Program-made: the position numbers and the translations under genes | Assembly: GCA_027482225.1 (NCBI GenBank) | Contig: JAIXWD010000001.1 | Location: 1-64,000, forward strand | Origin: Bacteroidota bacterium | Lineage (GTDB): Bacteria > Bacteroidota > Bacteroidia > UKL13-3 | Direction of reading: 5' to 3' | DNA: 64,000 nucleotides | Notes under the pieces: model-generated | Told to the model about the DNA's origin: nothing | Database searches by the model: none | Seen by the model: only the letters and a program-made list of their open reading frames with translations | In this document: positions 43,746 through 54,100 of the stretch, piece after piece | Position numbering within the stretch: position 1 is the first letter of the stretch | How the letters are laid out: each line of letters begins with the position of its first letter

Positions 43746-45044
43746 CTAAGAATCATTGTTTTGATTTATTATTTTCCATTTAAGGAGAGGTAAAATTAGA
43801 CCAACTGGCATATTTAGTTTACCAAGGTCAATAAAATTTTCAAGCACAACAGTTACTCGAAAAAATAGAAGATTGGTGTAAGTAGCAACTATATCATATA
43901 CTGAAAGAGCTTCTTTTATCTGATCTTCATTTAATTGCTCATTTATAGGAAAGGTCCCAGATACATTGCTATTCTTAACAAAGGTAATGCCAATCGAATA
44001 TATATTTGAACTAAGAAATCCGGCTGGTATTTCGCATGATATCAAATATTTTCTAACCTCTTGCTGTACAAAATCATAAGAAGATAGTAGTGGAGATGTT
44101 ACAAAAATAACAACTCCATTTGCATCCGAAATTATAAGAAATAGGTCTAATGTATCTTCTTTTATGTGTTTGTAATATTCAATTTCAATATAGATTGGCA
44201 AGTTAGTAGAAAGACTGTTTTTTTCTTTATTTTCTTGTTTTAACGTTAAAGACAAAAGTGTGAGAACAGAGGAGTTCATTTGCCCTTTGAATTCAACTAT
44301 TTTAACAGGACATTGGTGTATCTCTATATCAGTTTTTTCTATTGCTACTGATGCATAATTAACTAATGTATTTTGATTACTTTCATTTTGTATTATTCTA
44401 CCCAAATCAACTTCAATTATTTGATTACATAAGGAAAGCTCGTTCAGATTGTGACTAATAACCACAATTGTTTTACCAGATGATTTAAGTTTCATTATTT
44501 TCTGTCTTGATACATGGGTGAATGTAGCATCACCCACACTCATTACCTCATCAAATAAATAAATATCAAAATCTAAGTGCGCTAAAATGCTAAATGCCAA
44601 TCTTAGATACATGCCATTTGAGTAATTCTTAACAGGCTCTTCAATAAAGCGCTCAATGCCACTAAATGCAATAATTTCATGGTACTTATCTTTTATCTCT
44701 TTTTTGCTAAAACCAAGTAGTTGTCCATGTAAAAATACATTTTCTCTTCCAGATAGCTCAGGATGAAATCCAGCTCCAATATCTAAAATACTTGCAACTT
44801 TACCCTTTATTGTTACCGAACCACTAGTTGGTTTAGTTACGCCCGACATAATTTTCAAAAGTGTACTTTTCCCGCTGCCATTAGGGCCAATAATCCCAAC
44901 TGCTTCCCCTTTTCTTATTTCAAATGAAACATCGTTAAGTGCCCAAAGTTCTTGAGTGGTATTCCCATCAACATCTTTTGTAGGATGTTTAAGTATGTAT
45001 TTTTTTGATAAGTTTTTTACCTGAATTGCTATATCTTGACTCAT
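43746..45044 (-). CDS. Polysaccharide ABC transporter ATP-binding protein with C-terminal domain (Wzt-like)
   Basis: 432 residues. ATPase domain (1-240): Walker A GPNGSGKSTLLK, signature YSNGMYLRLAFS, Walker B YLFDEVMSVGDATF, and the H-loop VISHNLNEL. Residues about 250-432 form a beta-rich domain (YKHIKEDTLDLFLIISDANG) like the carbohydrate-binding Wzt C-terminal domain, which recognises the glycan end group before export. Overlaps the permease gene by 4 bases. Confidence 0.93.
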   Translation of the reverse strand: MSQDIAIQVKNLSKKYILKHPTKDVDGNTTQELWALNDVSFEIRKGEAVGIIGPNGSGKSTLLKIMSGVTKPTSGSVTIKGKVASILDIGAGFHPELSGRENVFLHGQLLGFSKKEIKDKYHEIIAFSGIERFIEEPVKNYSNGMYLRLAFSILAHLDFDIYLFDEVMSVGDATFTHVSRQKIMKLKSSGKTIVVISHNLNELSLCNQIIEVDLGRIIQNESNQNTLVNYASVAIEKTDIEIHQCPVKIVEFKGQMNSSVLTLLSLTLKQENKEKNSLSTNLPIYIEIEYYKHIKEDTLDLFLIISDANGVVIFVTSPLLSSYDFVQQEVRKYLISCEIPAGFLSSNIYSIGITFVKNSNVSGTFPINEQLNEDQIKEALSVYDIVATYTNLLFFRVTVVLENFIDLGKLNMPVGLILPLLKWKIINQNNDS

Positions 45045-45862
45045 ACGTAATCACTAAACTCACTTTCTTTTTGGTTATAAAAGTACATTCCAATAATACA
45101 TAATACCAATACTATAAAGAAATTAATTATCCAAATAAAATCAAACGAACCATAATCAAATAAAGTCCAACGCCAAAAGTCTACTACATTTGTCATTGGG
45201 TTTAAATTCATTACAAATGAAAAACGTTTTGGAAGCAAATTATGGGTAAAGAAAACAGGTGTAAACCAAATTCCGAAAGTAACTATATATGGTAATAAAT
45301 GAAATAAATCACGCTTTTTATAAGCAAATATGGCAATAACAAATACAGGTAATAAGCCACAAAATGCATTAAATAAAATGGCAAATGGAAAAAATACTAT
45401 ATGCCAAGAAACTGAGATTTTATAGTGAAATAAAATAGGTACAAACAAAAATAAACTCAATAATAGCTCCACTAATCCTATTACTACTTTTGAAAAAGGC
45501 AAAATACTTTTAGGGAAATATATTTTTTTTATTGTATTGCTTGCATCTTGAATACTTGAAGAACCTTGATAAATTATATAAGAAAAAAAATTCCATCCAA
45601 TTAATCCACTGAGCACGTATACTGGAAATGGAAGTGAACCTGCATTCCAATTTAAAACAAATCCAAAAAAGAAACTGTATATTATTAATGCTGTTACTGG
45701 TTGTAAAACAGACCAGCCTATACCTAAAAAAGTCTGTGCATACTTTACCTTTAAATCCCTAATTGCAAATACCCAAATTAACGATTTGTAAGCCCAAATC
45801 TTTTTAAGATATGTGGTAAAACCATCTGGTTTTGCGGTTATAATTTGTTTTTGATTATGCAT
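45041..45862 (-). CDS. Polysaccharide ABC-2 transporter permease (Wzm-like)
   Basis: 273 residues from ATG at 45862 (MHNQKQIITAKPDGFTTYLK); an upstream TTG would add 7 residues. Six membrane helices and the conserved N-terminal LIWVFAIRDLKVKYAQTFLGIGWSVLQP are typical of Wzm/RfbD/TagG-type permeases. With the Wzt-like protein it exports lipid-linked polysaccharide, for example O antigen. The start overlaps the end of the aminotransferase gene by 8 bases. Confidence 0.93.
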   Translation of the reverse strand: MHNQKQIITAKPDGFTTYLKKIWAYKSLIWVFAIRDLKVKYAQTFLGIGWSVLQPVTALIIYSFFFGFVLNWNAGSLPFPVYVLSGLIGWNFFSYIIYQGSSSIQDASNTIKKIYFPKSILPFSKVVIGLVELLLSLFLFVPILFHYKISVSWHIVFFPFAILFNAFCGLLPVFVIAIFAYKKRDLFHLLPYIVTFGIWFTPVFFTHNLLPKRFSFVMNLNPMTNVVDFWRWTLFDYGSFDFIWIINFFIVLVLCIIGMYFYNQKESEFSDYV

Positions 45863-46988
45863 TGTTGATGAAATAATTATCAACTGATTTACAAACTGAA
45901 TGGATATCGGATAAAGTAAGGTTATTGTGTAAAGGTAGTCGAATTAAGCACTCAGATACTATCGTGCATAACCCTTTTCCTATAAATTTGTATTTTTTAC
46001 CCATTGGCGAGCAGTGAAGGGGTAAATAATGGAAATTAGCCTCGATGTTACATTGTAATAAATATTGTGCCAACGCGTCTCTTTCTTCTGTTGTGTTTAA
46101 AATTAGAAAAAACTCATGGATATTGTCTTTCAAAAAATGTTTATTGATCAACTTTATTTTACCCTTTTCCTCTAAATGGCCTAGTAAATTATAATATATT
46201 TCTGATAGTGTTTTTCTATGACTAATAATTATTTCTTCATTCATTAGATCATCGTATAAAGTAGCGGCATTCAGCTCATTCATTTGAAATTTTAACCCCA
46301 AATCAACCCACTCATAATATGCTGTTCTTTTTGCGTTAAAGTCTTCTCTGTTTGTGCCAATGTGGTATATGTTTGAAGCCCGATGGGCAAATGTTTTATT
46401 GTTTACAATAAGTAAACCTCCCTGAATGGCAGAAATATGCTTTGTAATATCAAAGCTTACCACACCAAAATCGCCAATTGTTCCCAATGGTTTTAAATCC
46501 TCTTTACTTCCATAAGCCATTGCAGCATCTTCAATTAAAAAAAGGTTATTTTTATCGCAAATTGATTTTATAATCTTTACATTGTTTGATATACCTGCGT
46601 AATGCATAACAACAACAGCTTTTGTTTTTGGTGTAATCGCAAGTTCTATAAGTGAATCATCAATGTTTAATGTTTCTTGGTTGATGTCAACGAAAACTGG
46701 TGTTGCGCCTAATGAAACAAATGCATTTGCCGTAGATACATAGGTAAACGAGGGCATAATAATTTCATCACCTGGTTTAATATCTAGTAAGAGAGCAATC
46801 ATTTCAAGTGCACCAGTGGCCGAATGAGTGAGGAACAAACTTGAGTCTTTGTAGTGTTTATATAAATGTTTCTTACACAATTCAGAGAAATGTTTATTTC
46901 TAAACAATTCATAATTGGAAAACAACATGGAAATGTTTTTTGTATAATTGTCAGTCTTCCGAATGTCATTAAATAAAATTTTACCCAT
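45855..46988 (-). CDS. DegT/DnrJ/EryC1 aminotransferase, WecE/RffA-like
   Basis: 377 residues. The PLP-binding Lys is in VVSFDITKHISAIQGG; GDEIIMPSFTYVSTANAFVSLGATPVFVD and LIRLPLHNNLTL align with E. coli WecE (dTDP-4-amino-4,6-dideoxygalactose transaminase) as I remember its sequence. It would aminate a 4-keto-6-deoxy nucleotide sugar using glutamate. Its ATG shares base 46988 with the divergent glycosyltransferase-like gene. Confidence 0.9.
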   Translation of the reverse strand: MGKILFNDIRKTDNYTKNISMLFSNYELFRNKHFSELCKKHLYKHYKDSSLFLTHSATGALEMIALLLDIKPGDEIIMPSFTYVSTANAFVSLGATPVFVDINQETLNIDDSLIELAITPKTKAVVVMHYAGISNNVKIIKSICDKNNLFLIEDAAMAYGSKEDLKPLGTIGDFGVVSFDITKHISAIQGGLLIVNNKTFAHRASNIYHIGTNREDFNAKRTAYYEWVDLGLKFQMNELNAATLYDDLMNEEIIISHRKTLSEIYYNLLGHLEEKGKIKLINKHFLKDNIHEFFLILNTTEERDALAQYLLQCNIEANFHYLPLHCSPMGKKYKFIGKGLCTIVSECLIRLPLHNNLTLSDIHSVCKSVDNYFINNA

Positions 46989-47893
46989 TGATTAAGTTAA
47001 CTCATATTATTAACCCTGTAAAAGTAACAGAAAGCTCAGATTTATACAAGTCACAGCCGATTACTTTTGCCTCCATGTTAAGGGCAAAAATTTACTCCGA
47101 AAACTTATGTCAAATAAAGCTTTGCACAACACAATTTCAGGAAGATAAGGTAATTATTCCTGAAGGGTTTTTTATGCTGTCAAACTTAACCAGATCGGTG
47201 CTTGATGTGAACCCCCAATTAAGTGGCAAAAAGCTCCCTCTAATAGCAGATATCTTTGATAAATTTAATGAGGTACCCGATTCTGATTATTATATCTATA
47301 CGAATGCGGACATTGCTTTAATGCCATATTTTTATAATGTAGTTCATCAATATGTGATCCAGGGATACGATGCCATTGTAATTAACCGCAGAAGATTAAG
47401 TAAAAAATATGCTGATGAAGATAACCTAGAAATGATGTATACTGATTTAGGAAAATCGCACCCTGGTTTTGATTGTTTTGTTATTAAGAAGGAGTTAATA
47501 AGTTGTCTTATTTTGGATAATATTTGTATTGGTATTCCTTTCGTTGAGGTTGCACTGGTACATAATTTATTTTCATTTGCCACAAAGCCCCTTTTTTTAC
47601 CTGATGCGCACCTTACTTTTCATATTGGGCTTGATGTGATGCCTAAACGCAATAAAGCGTTTTATTGGCATAATAGGTTTACATATTTTAGAAAAATTCA
47701 ACCTGTTTTAAAGCCTCATTTTAACTTCAGTAAATTTCCATATGCATCACTTCCACTTCATAAAAGAGCAATCAAATGGGTTTTAAATCCAGGGTTGTTC
47801 ACAAGAAATTTTCTTGAAATAGAAACAAAAAGTATGGGTAATAAACTGAAATACCTCATCAATGAATGGAGATGGAATTTTTTGCAGAAATAA
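46988..47893 (+). CDS. Glycosyltransferase-like protein, GT-A-like
   Basis: 301 residues; the only plus-strand gene in the 26.7-50.9 kb stretch. It starts IKLTHIINPVKVTESSDLYKSQPITFASMLRAK, an N-terminus I recall from a family of hypothetical proteins, so the TTG at 46988 (or the ATT next to it) is preferred over the ATG at codon 30. YYIYTNADIALM contains the DxD-like motif, with ...GFDCFVIKKE and HIGLDVMPKRNKAF further on. No experimental function known to me; a sugar transferase role is inferred. Confidence 0.62.
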   Translation: MIKLTHIINPVKVTESSDLYKSQPITFASMLRAKIYSENLCQIKLCTTQFQEDKVIIPEGFFMLSNLTRSVLDVNPQLSGKKLPLIADIFDKFNEVPDSDYYIYTNADIALMPYFYNVVHQYVIQGYDAIVINRRRLSKKYADEDNLEMMYTDLGKSHPGFDCFVIKKELISCLILDNICIGIPFVEVALVHNLFSFATKPLFLPDAHLTFHIGLDVMPKRNKAFYWHNRFTYFRKIQPVLKPHFNFSKFPYASLPLHKRAIKWVLNPGLFTRNFLEIETKSMGNKLKYLINEWRWNFLQK

Positions 47894-47901
47894 AGCACTA
47901 A

Positions 47902-48432
47902 TTAGATAACCTGTGCAAGCTTTATGAGTATTGATTTCTTCTCAAGAAAATCATGTTTTGTAGTTTTATAAAGACTGAATGATTCGTTCAGATGTTTTTC
48001 AAACATAAAACCCAATTCACTATTATACTTTAATGCAGATTGGTTGTCTCGTTTAATTTTAGCGTAAATAGTGTCAAGATTCAATTCGTCAAATGCATAT
48101 GTCATTATAAGCAATGAAGCCCCTAATGAGATACCTGTTCCTGTATATTCATTTTCTGCAATAAACAAACCAGCATGTGCCGAAGATTTATCATGGTCAA
48201 ATTTATTCAGGTGTATTAATCCAATTTTTCGATTCTGGTAATGAATGATAAAATAATAATTAGTTTCGTTACAAAGGTTATTAAACCATATTTTTTGATC
48301 CTCACTCGTGATGTAACCACAAAACTCCATATTGTTTGAAATTTGTGGCGTATTTCGCCAGTTACGAAGTAATTCAAGACTGCTTTCGTTAAGTTTAGTG
48401 AGTGTAATACTGTTACTTTTTAATTCCTCCAA
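47902..48432 (-). CDS. GNAT-family N-acetyltransferase
   Basis: 176 residues with the RimJ/RimL-type pattern: LELLRNWRNTPQISNNM, WFNNLCNETNYYFIIH, HAGLFIAENEYTGTGISLGASLLIM and YAKIKRDNQSALKYNSELGF. Together with the WecE-like aminotransferase this suggests acetylation of an amino sugar (as WecD does). The start codon is TTG at 48432; no ATG is available before codon 35, and a GGAGG lies at the start itself, so the initiation point is uncertain by a few codons. Confidence 0.85.
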   Translation of the reverse strand: MEELKSNSITLTKLNESSLELLRNWRNTPQISNNMEFCGYITSEDQKIWFNNLCNETNYYFIIHYQNRKIGLIHLNKFDHDKSSAHAGLFIAENEYTGTGISLGASLLIMTYAFDELNLDTIYAKIKRDNQSALKYNSELGFMFEKHLNESFSLYKTTKHDFLEKKSILIKLAQVI

Positions 48433-48717
48433 ATACTTAATTGACTAGACAGATGATATTTTGATTTGACTTTAGTAACACGAAAGTAAATTTATTTCTT
48501 AATTTAACCCTGATTATATTGATATAGTTTATCACGGTATCGAGGTATAAATGCAATTTAATAACCCTTTACCAGGTGAATATATTTATACTGCTATTTT
48601 ACATATACTCAACAAACAAATCTGGCGGTATAAAATTTATATTTAACCAGTATAGGGCTATTCATTGTTTTCTCTAAAAACATTATAAGAATTTAGTTTA
48701 GTATAAATTCCAACTTG
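48433..48717. other. Gene-free gap between the GNAT and GtrB-like genes
   Basis: About 285 bases without an open frame, clear terminator or exact TAnnTTTG promoter. The AT-rich sequence holds only a scatter of short A/T runs. Confidence 0.5.
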
Positions 48718-49650
48718 CTAGTTAATGATTTCAGAAGTTGATTGGTCTGCAATAATAATCATATCAAGGTTTTGTTTTGATACCCATATCCTCCTTATGT
48801 ATTCGCCAATAATACCAAGTGAAAACAAGATTAAACCTGTTGAGAAAAAGATGGCCACAATGAGGGATGTAAAACCAATTTCGACATCAAATGCAATTTT
48901 TTTATAAATGTATATACAACCTAAAATAAAAAATACGATAGACATGTATAAGCCCATACGACTGATAACCCTTAGGGGTAATGTGGAGTGCAACATTAAA
49001 ATAGTAAAAGCCATTTTAGTCAATTTTGCAATTGTATATCCAGATTGCCCAATTGTCCTCTCGCTATGGTCTACCAAACAAGATCTAACACTCACCGCAC
49101 CTAATAATAAATAATCATCTACAAAGAATACGCGCCTTTTGTTGATCTTGAAAACTGAAATTACACTACTCTTCATCAACCTGCAAGATGTTACCATAGA
49201 ATAATCCTTGCCCTCTATTTTAAGTATTTGTTGTAAGGATTTTGTTCCTATGTTTCTTAAAAAGGGATGTTTTTTTTCTGTGTAATTACCATAAATTAAA
49301 TCGTCCTCATTAGTTTTCATGCACTCATACATGTCGTCAATTACAGACGGATCATGCTGTAAGTCATCGTCAATAGTGGCTATTAAATTATTTTTACTGT
49401 AATAAAACCCAATTGCTGTAGCTGTATGTTGGCCATAATTTTTTGCAAGTGAGATAATCGAATAAGAGAGGCGGCTAGTTTTTAGATGTTTTTTTAAAAC
49501 CTGTAGCGTTTTATCCAAACTACCATCATTTACAAAAATGAAATGTGGTGTTAAACTGGTTTTGTTAACCCAATTACTTAATTTTGCTACTAATGATTCT
49601 GTTGTAATTTCTGATTGATAAACAGGTATCACTACGTCAATTTGGGTCAT
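48718..49650 (-). CDS. GT2 glycosyltransferase, GtrB/ArnC-like, membrane bound
   Basis: 310 residues. The cytosolic GT-A domain carries VIPVYQSEITTESL, FVNDGSLDKTLQVL and LIATIDDDLQHDPSVID (DxD), as in polyprenyl-phosphate glycosyltransferases. Two C-terminal membrane helices follow (about 235-255 MGLYMSIVFFILGCIYIY and 265-295 IVAIFFSTGLILFSLGIIGEYIRRIWV). It probably forms a polyprenyl-phosphate-linked sugar. The start overlaps the KAS III gene by 4 bases. Confidence 0.88.
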   Translation of the reverse strand: MTQIDVVIPVYQSEITTESLVAKLSNWVNKTSLTPHFIFVNDGSLDKTLQVLKKHLKTSRLSYSIISLAKNYGQHTATAIGFYYSKNNLIATIDDDLQHDPSVIDDMYECMKTNEDDLIYGNYTEKKHPFLRNIGTKSLQQILKIEGKDYSMVTSCRLMKSSVISVFKINKRRVFFVDDYLLLGAVSVRSCLVDHSERTIGQSGYTIAKLTKMAFTILMLHSTLPLRVISRMGLYMSIVFFILGCIYIYKKIAFDVEIGFTSLIVAIFFSTGLILFSLGIIGEYIRRIWVSKQNLDMIIIADQSTSEIIN

Positions 49651-50636
49651 ATTTCAATTGTTTTGTGAGGTACAAAATCGGGTAATTTTATGAGCGCTGA
49701 TGCAACAGAAAAACCAACTCCAAAACCTGATAAAAGTACCCAATTATTTGTTTCGCTTAAACGTGTGCATAACGTAATTGGTATACTTGCAGAAGCCGTA
49801 TTTCCATATAGGTTTAAGGTGTTTGGTACACAATCTATATTTAAATTAAGTTTTCTAATTACTGCATCATTAATTAACTTGTTGGCTTGATGAAATACAT
49901 ATATCTCTGGAAGTTCATCGGGTTTTTGGGCATTCTCAATTAATGCTTCAATATTTGAAGGTACATATTTTACTGAATAAGCAAAAACATCAATACCGTT
50001 CAATCTCATTATTTTTTTATTCAGCGCATTCATCTCCATGTAAATAGCCGTTTGGCCCTTTCCTATGGTTTCAAGGTTAAACCTTGCAGTAATGCTATCA
50101 TCATTTGGGTCAAACTCAATAGCTGTTACCGATATCGCATCAGAAAAAATAGGTTGTGTTGATGTGTCGTCTGGGGATAACAAATGTGTTGAAACATCGC
50201 CACAACATAACAATGCACGTGGTTTTTTACTGTTTATAGTTGATAGTAAGGAGGAAATTGTTTGTAATCCATAAACATATCCGGAACAACCAGCATTTAT
50301 ATCATAACAAATTGTTTGTTGATTAAATTCATGGTCACCATGAAGCTGACATGCTAAAGAGGGTATACTTAACTCTGTTGTTTGTGTAACGCATATTAAA
50401 ATGTCAACATCATTATTGGTCCAGCCAGTCAGTTGCATTGCCTCTTTTATGCCTCTAGAAAATAAGTTTTTTACAGGGAGCTTACTTGTTCGTCTAAATC
50501 TAATGCCTGTTTGTTCAACAAGTTTTTGTCTTTCATTTTCTTCTATAATAGGTAATTGTAAATTATCTTCATTAAGCGCTGGGATAACATTAACAATGCC
50601 CTTGATTTTTATTCCAGAGTGCTTAGTTATAGCCAT
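49647..50636 (-). CDS. Beta-ketoacyl-ACP synthase III-like (FabH/KAS III family)
   Basis: 329 residues of thiolase fold. The catalytic triad is visible: Cys in NAGCSGYVYGLQ, His in YVFHQANKLIND, Asn in NLYGNTASASIP. The N-terminus MAITKHSGIKIKGIVNVIPAL and IRFRRTSK suit the family. The ACP gene just upstream overlaps it by 14 bases, so the pair probably makes or transfers an acyl group for the glycan or lipid of this locus. Family members near glycan genes often act in O-acylation rather than fatty-acid synthesis. Confidence 0.85.
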   Translation of the reverse strand: MAITKHSGIKIKGIVNVIPALNEDNLQLPIIEENERQKLVEQTGIRFRRTSKLPVKNLFSRGIKEAMQLTGWTNNDVDILICVTQTTELSIPSLACQLHGDHEFNQQTICYDINAGCSGYVYGLQTISSLLSTINSKKPRALLCCGDVSTHLLSPDDTSTQPIFSDAISVTAIEFDPNDDSITARFNLETIGKGQTAIYMEMNALNKKIMRLNGIDVFAYSVKYVPSNIEALIENAQKPDELPEIYVFHQANKLINDAVIRKLNLNIDCVPNTLNLYGNTASASIPITLCTRLSETNNWVLLSGFGVGFSVASALIKLPDFVPHKTIEI

Positions 50637-50877
50637 TACTTCTTTCTTTAATCAACTTGTAAATGTCTCCCAGGTTAACAATTTCAGATAAATCTCCTGA
50701 TGTGATAAGCACATTTGTTTCTTCATTTATTCTAGAAATGTAAATTAATGCATTTAGAGAACTCCATGATGGAATATCACGAAAGCGTGTTTCTAATGAA
50801 ATGCTATTTTTAGAAATTGACAACTCAGATGAAGTAAAGTCCAGGAATGTTTCTATTTCGTTTAGCGGCAAACTCAT
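50623..50877 (-). CDS. Acyl carrier protein
   Basis: 84 residues from ATG at 50877 (MSLPLNEIETFLDF); the frame runs on to 50934 but the extra N-terminus is not ACP-like. Helical ACP layout with the modification site in IPSWSSLNALIYISR (WSSL in place of the usual DSL) and the closing SEIVNLGDIYKLI. The Ser carries 4'-phosphopantetheine if the site is functional; the missing Asp before Ser is a deviation. First gene of the minus-strand run. Confidence 0.78.
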   Translation of the reverse strand: MSLPLNEIETFLDFTSSELSISKNSISLETRFRDIPSWSSLNALIYISRINEETNVLITSGDLSEIVNLGDIYKLIKERSNGYN

Positions 50878-51021
50878 TTTTTCTTCAAATCTAACAAATA
50901 TTATATAAGACCAATTATTTTCAGTTTCTTTCAAGTTTTATCAATTTTTTCTCATTCACCTTTATTTAAATTGTAAAAAAATAAATAAAGTTTGCGAAAA
51001 GTAGCATGAATAAAATAAATG

Positions 51022-51071
51022 ATGCTAAACCTAAGGGGGTACATGTACATGTACCCCCTTAGGTTTAGCAT
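51022..51071. repeat. 50-bp perfect palindrome in a divergent intergenic region
   Basis: Bases 51022-51071 read identically on both strands, 25 + 25 bases without a spacer, with a GGGGGTACATG / CATGTACCCCC centre. No T run follows on either side. It is 145 bases before the ACP start (minus) and 77 bases before the giant surface gene (plus), so it is not at a convergent gene end. Confidence 0.9.
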
Positions 51072-51148
51072 TAATTTTAGATATTATTGTCTTGCATTTT
51101 TATGCATTTTCCCTTAATTAATTTCTAACTATGTTTAAATAAGCTGTT

Positions 51149-54100
51149 ATGAATTTTTTGTTTTATCAGACGAAACGCACCTATTTTTTGGTGTTAATGA
51201 TTTTTTTCTTTTTCAGTGGAGCAAAATCTGCATATGCCCAATTTATGTTTCAGCCGCTAACGCATGTTTCGGGCTTTTACATGAACGGAGAATGCTCTGG
51301 TAGTAAAATTAAAATTAAATTTTTGTATCAAGAAAATACTGCAAAGCAAGTCTTACATAACATTAATTTCTTTTATAAAAACCAATCAGGTAGTTGGGTA
51401 CAGTTTGCACGAGCAAATTATGGGTCGGACCTCACTCATGATTGGTGGGATTCATATGCTGGAAGCGGTTCGATTCCTTTCACTTTAGGCGCTAGTGGAA
51501 GCTTTAGCATTTCTCTGGGAAACTTAACAAATGACGGGTCTTTAAGATATAGAGATTTTACTTGGGATAATATACCTGCTGATGCATATTCAAATGGATT
51601 TATAACCATTTCCACAGGGGGTAATTTTAGTGGTACGCCATGGGATTACCTTTCCTCTGGATCTAGTTTTGTTGTTACATTGCCTGTTTTAACCTCACCG
51701 AATACCCTAATCACTACTAACGGTGCGCATTGTACAAGAGTAGCTTTGAGTTGGAATGCGCCTGGTAGTTTTCCCTGTTCATACACGCAAGATGTATACA
51801 GAGATAATGTAAAGATAGCCACCATAGCAGGTACCCAAACAACTTATGATGACTATCATAGCATTCAAGGACCATTAAATTATTATGTGAAAGCTGTCAG
51901 AACTACTTCTACAGGCGCTGTCATATCAAGTCAAAATTCTAATCCAGTAATTGGTGCTTTAAACCCTTCTGCAACGCCACCCTTTGGTATTACGGCCACT
52001 ACAACAAGATGTGATGGAATAATAAGTATAAATTGGGGATTTAATGGGACTAATCCGCCTAATTTTAGGATTTATAGAGCAACTTCAGCTACCGGTTCAT
52101 ACTCTGCTGTAGCAACTATAGCAGGCAGCGAAAGAAGCTATTTAGATGCACCACCGCTTAGATCAACCAACTATTTTTACAAGGTAGCTACTGTTGGAAC
52201 TTGTGGTGAGGCCATGTCTGCAATCCATTATACAGGTCAAGCTCCAGCAGCTCCAGCAGCTCCAACTGGTGTTAATGTTGCTGTTAATGGAACAAACAAT
52301 GGTATAATTGTTAATTGGATTGATGCTTCAATTAACGAAAATGGTTTTGTAATTGAACGTATTATTCAGGGGCAACCGGGTACTTCTTCATTTACCGTTC
52401 CTGCAAATACACAGACTTACACAGATAATTCAGCTATTTCTTGTGTAAATTATATCTATACAGTTAGAGCAAAAAACGATTGTGAACCAGGCGGAACACC
52501 TTCAATGCCATCTGTTGCCATTAGAATTTTCCCTGATCTTTCAGGGTCTTTTAATAGTACGGCAAAGCTCAAATGTTCCAAGGGTTATCATACCAATATG
52601 GTTAAATTGGATTGGAGTTCTCCTAATGTGGATTTGTTAAATTTCTACAGAATTTACAGAAAGGTTTATGGTACTACTGCTGATTCAGTTTTAATTGGCA
52701 CAAGTGGTGAAGGAACCGAAAACTATATGGATAACACTGCAATTTCAGGAATTCTATATAAATACACCATAATTGGCGTAATGAATTGTGCCGGTTTTAC
52801 CAGATTAAGTAATGTATCTGAAGATATTGGATTTAGATCAGGATTTGGAACTGTAAGTGGTAGCGTTTCTTACCAGGGTGGATTTGCTTTAAATCATGCC
52901 AAGGTTATTGTAAGCCCTTCTTCAGCAAGTTTTGTTGGCGCTTCTATGCGTTTTCCCAATGCTACAGGTAGGCTAAATGTTCCAGCATCAAATAAGCTAA
53001 GTTTAACATCGGGTGTAACACTAGAAACGTGGTTTAATACCACCAACATTGTTGGAACCAAAAATCTAATGGTACTAACATCAGGTAGTAAAACTTTTAC
53101 TTTAAGGTTGCAAGGAGCAAATTTACAAGTTGTAGCCTTTAATGGAAGTACTACACAAACTGTAACCTCTTCAGCTGTTTTGGCTAATAATTATAATCAG
53201 GCTACAGCTGTACTTGCAACAGATTCAATGATTATTTATTTAAATGGAATTCGCTCTGCTGGAATTGCATTGGGTGCATTTGTGCAATTACCAATGAATA
53301 ATTCTGCCATCGAAATGGGAACTAGTTTTGTTGGCTACCTTGATGAGATGAGGGTTTATAATCGCTCAAAAACAGCGTTTCAAGTTACCGAAGACTTTGC
53401 GAGGAGAGTAAACCCAGATGATATAGGACTTTTGGCCTATTATACTTTTGACGAAAAGCTTATCGGATACAATGGATTTTTTGATTATTCAAGAAATGGT
53501 TCAGTTTACAATGAAAATCATGGTACAACGCTTAATGGTGCATTTAGTGATTCAATTCCTTCTACTTCTCAATTGGCATATGCCAGTTTTACAGATGATA
53601 AAGGCACTTATGTGGTTACCAATATAGGATATGTTGGAACTGGGCAGGTCTTTACTGTTACTCCATCATTTGAAACACACGCTTTTACCCCAATAAACAG
53701 AACAGTGTTTATAGGCGAGGGCGCTGGTGTGCACAGCGAACAAAATTTCACTGATATTTCATCGTTTACAGTTACCGGAACAGTTTATTATGACGGCACC
53801 AGCTGCCCTGCCGAAGGAATTAGATTAAAAGTTGATAACCAAACGGTAACAAAAAATAATGCACCAGTAACTACTGCTCAGAATGGGACTTTCGAAATAC
53901 AGGTTCCAATTGGAAATCATGTAATTACGGTAGAAAAAGATGGCCATACTTTTAGTGCAGGCCGATTCCCAAGTGCTGGTGAATTTAATTTTCAAAACCC
54001 GAAAGCAGACATCCAATTTATTGATAATACGTTAATTAAAGTTGTTGGTAGAGCAGTTGGTGGACCTATTGAGGCAGCAAAGATTCCAGGTTTAGGTCGT

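Noticed and set aside
50971-50994. TTG and TAAAGTTTG as promoter of the giant surface gene
   Set aside because: Spacing between the elements is too short and the -7 element has an extra base.
51093-51106. TGCAT-TTTT-ATGCA hairpin upstream of the giant gene
   Set aside because: Only a 5-bp AT-rich stem; expected by chance in such sequence.
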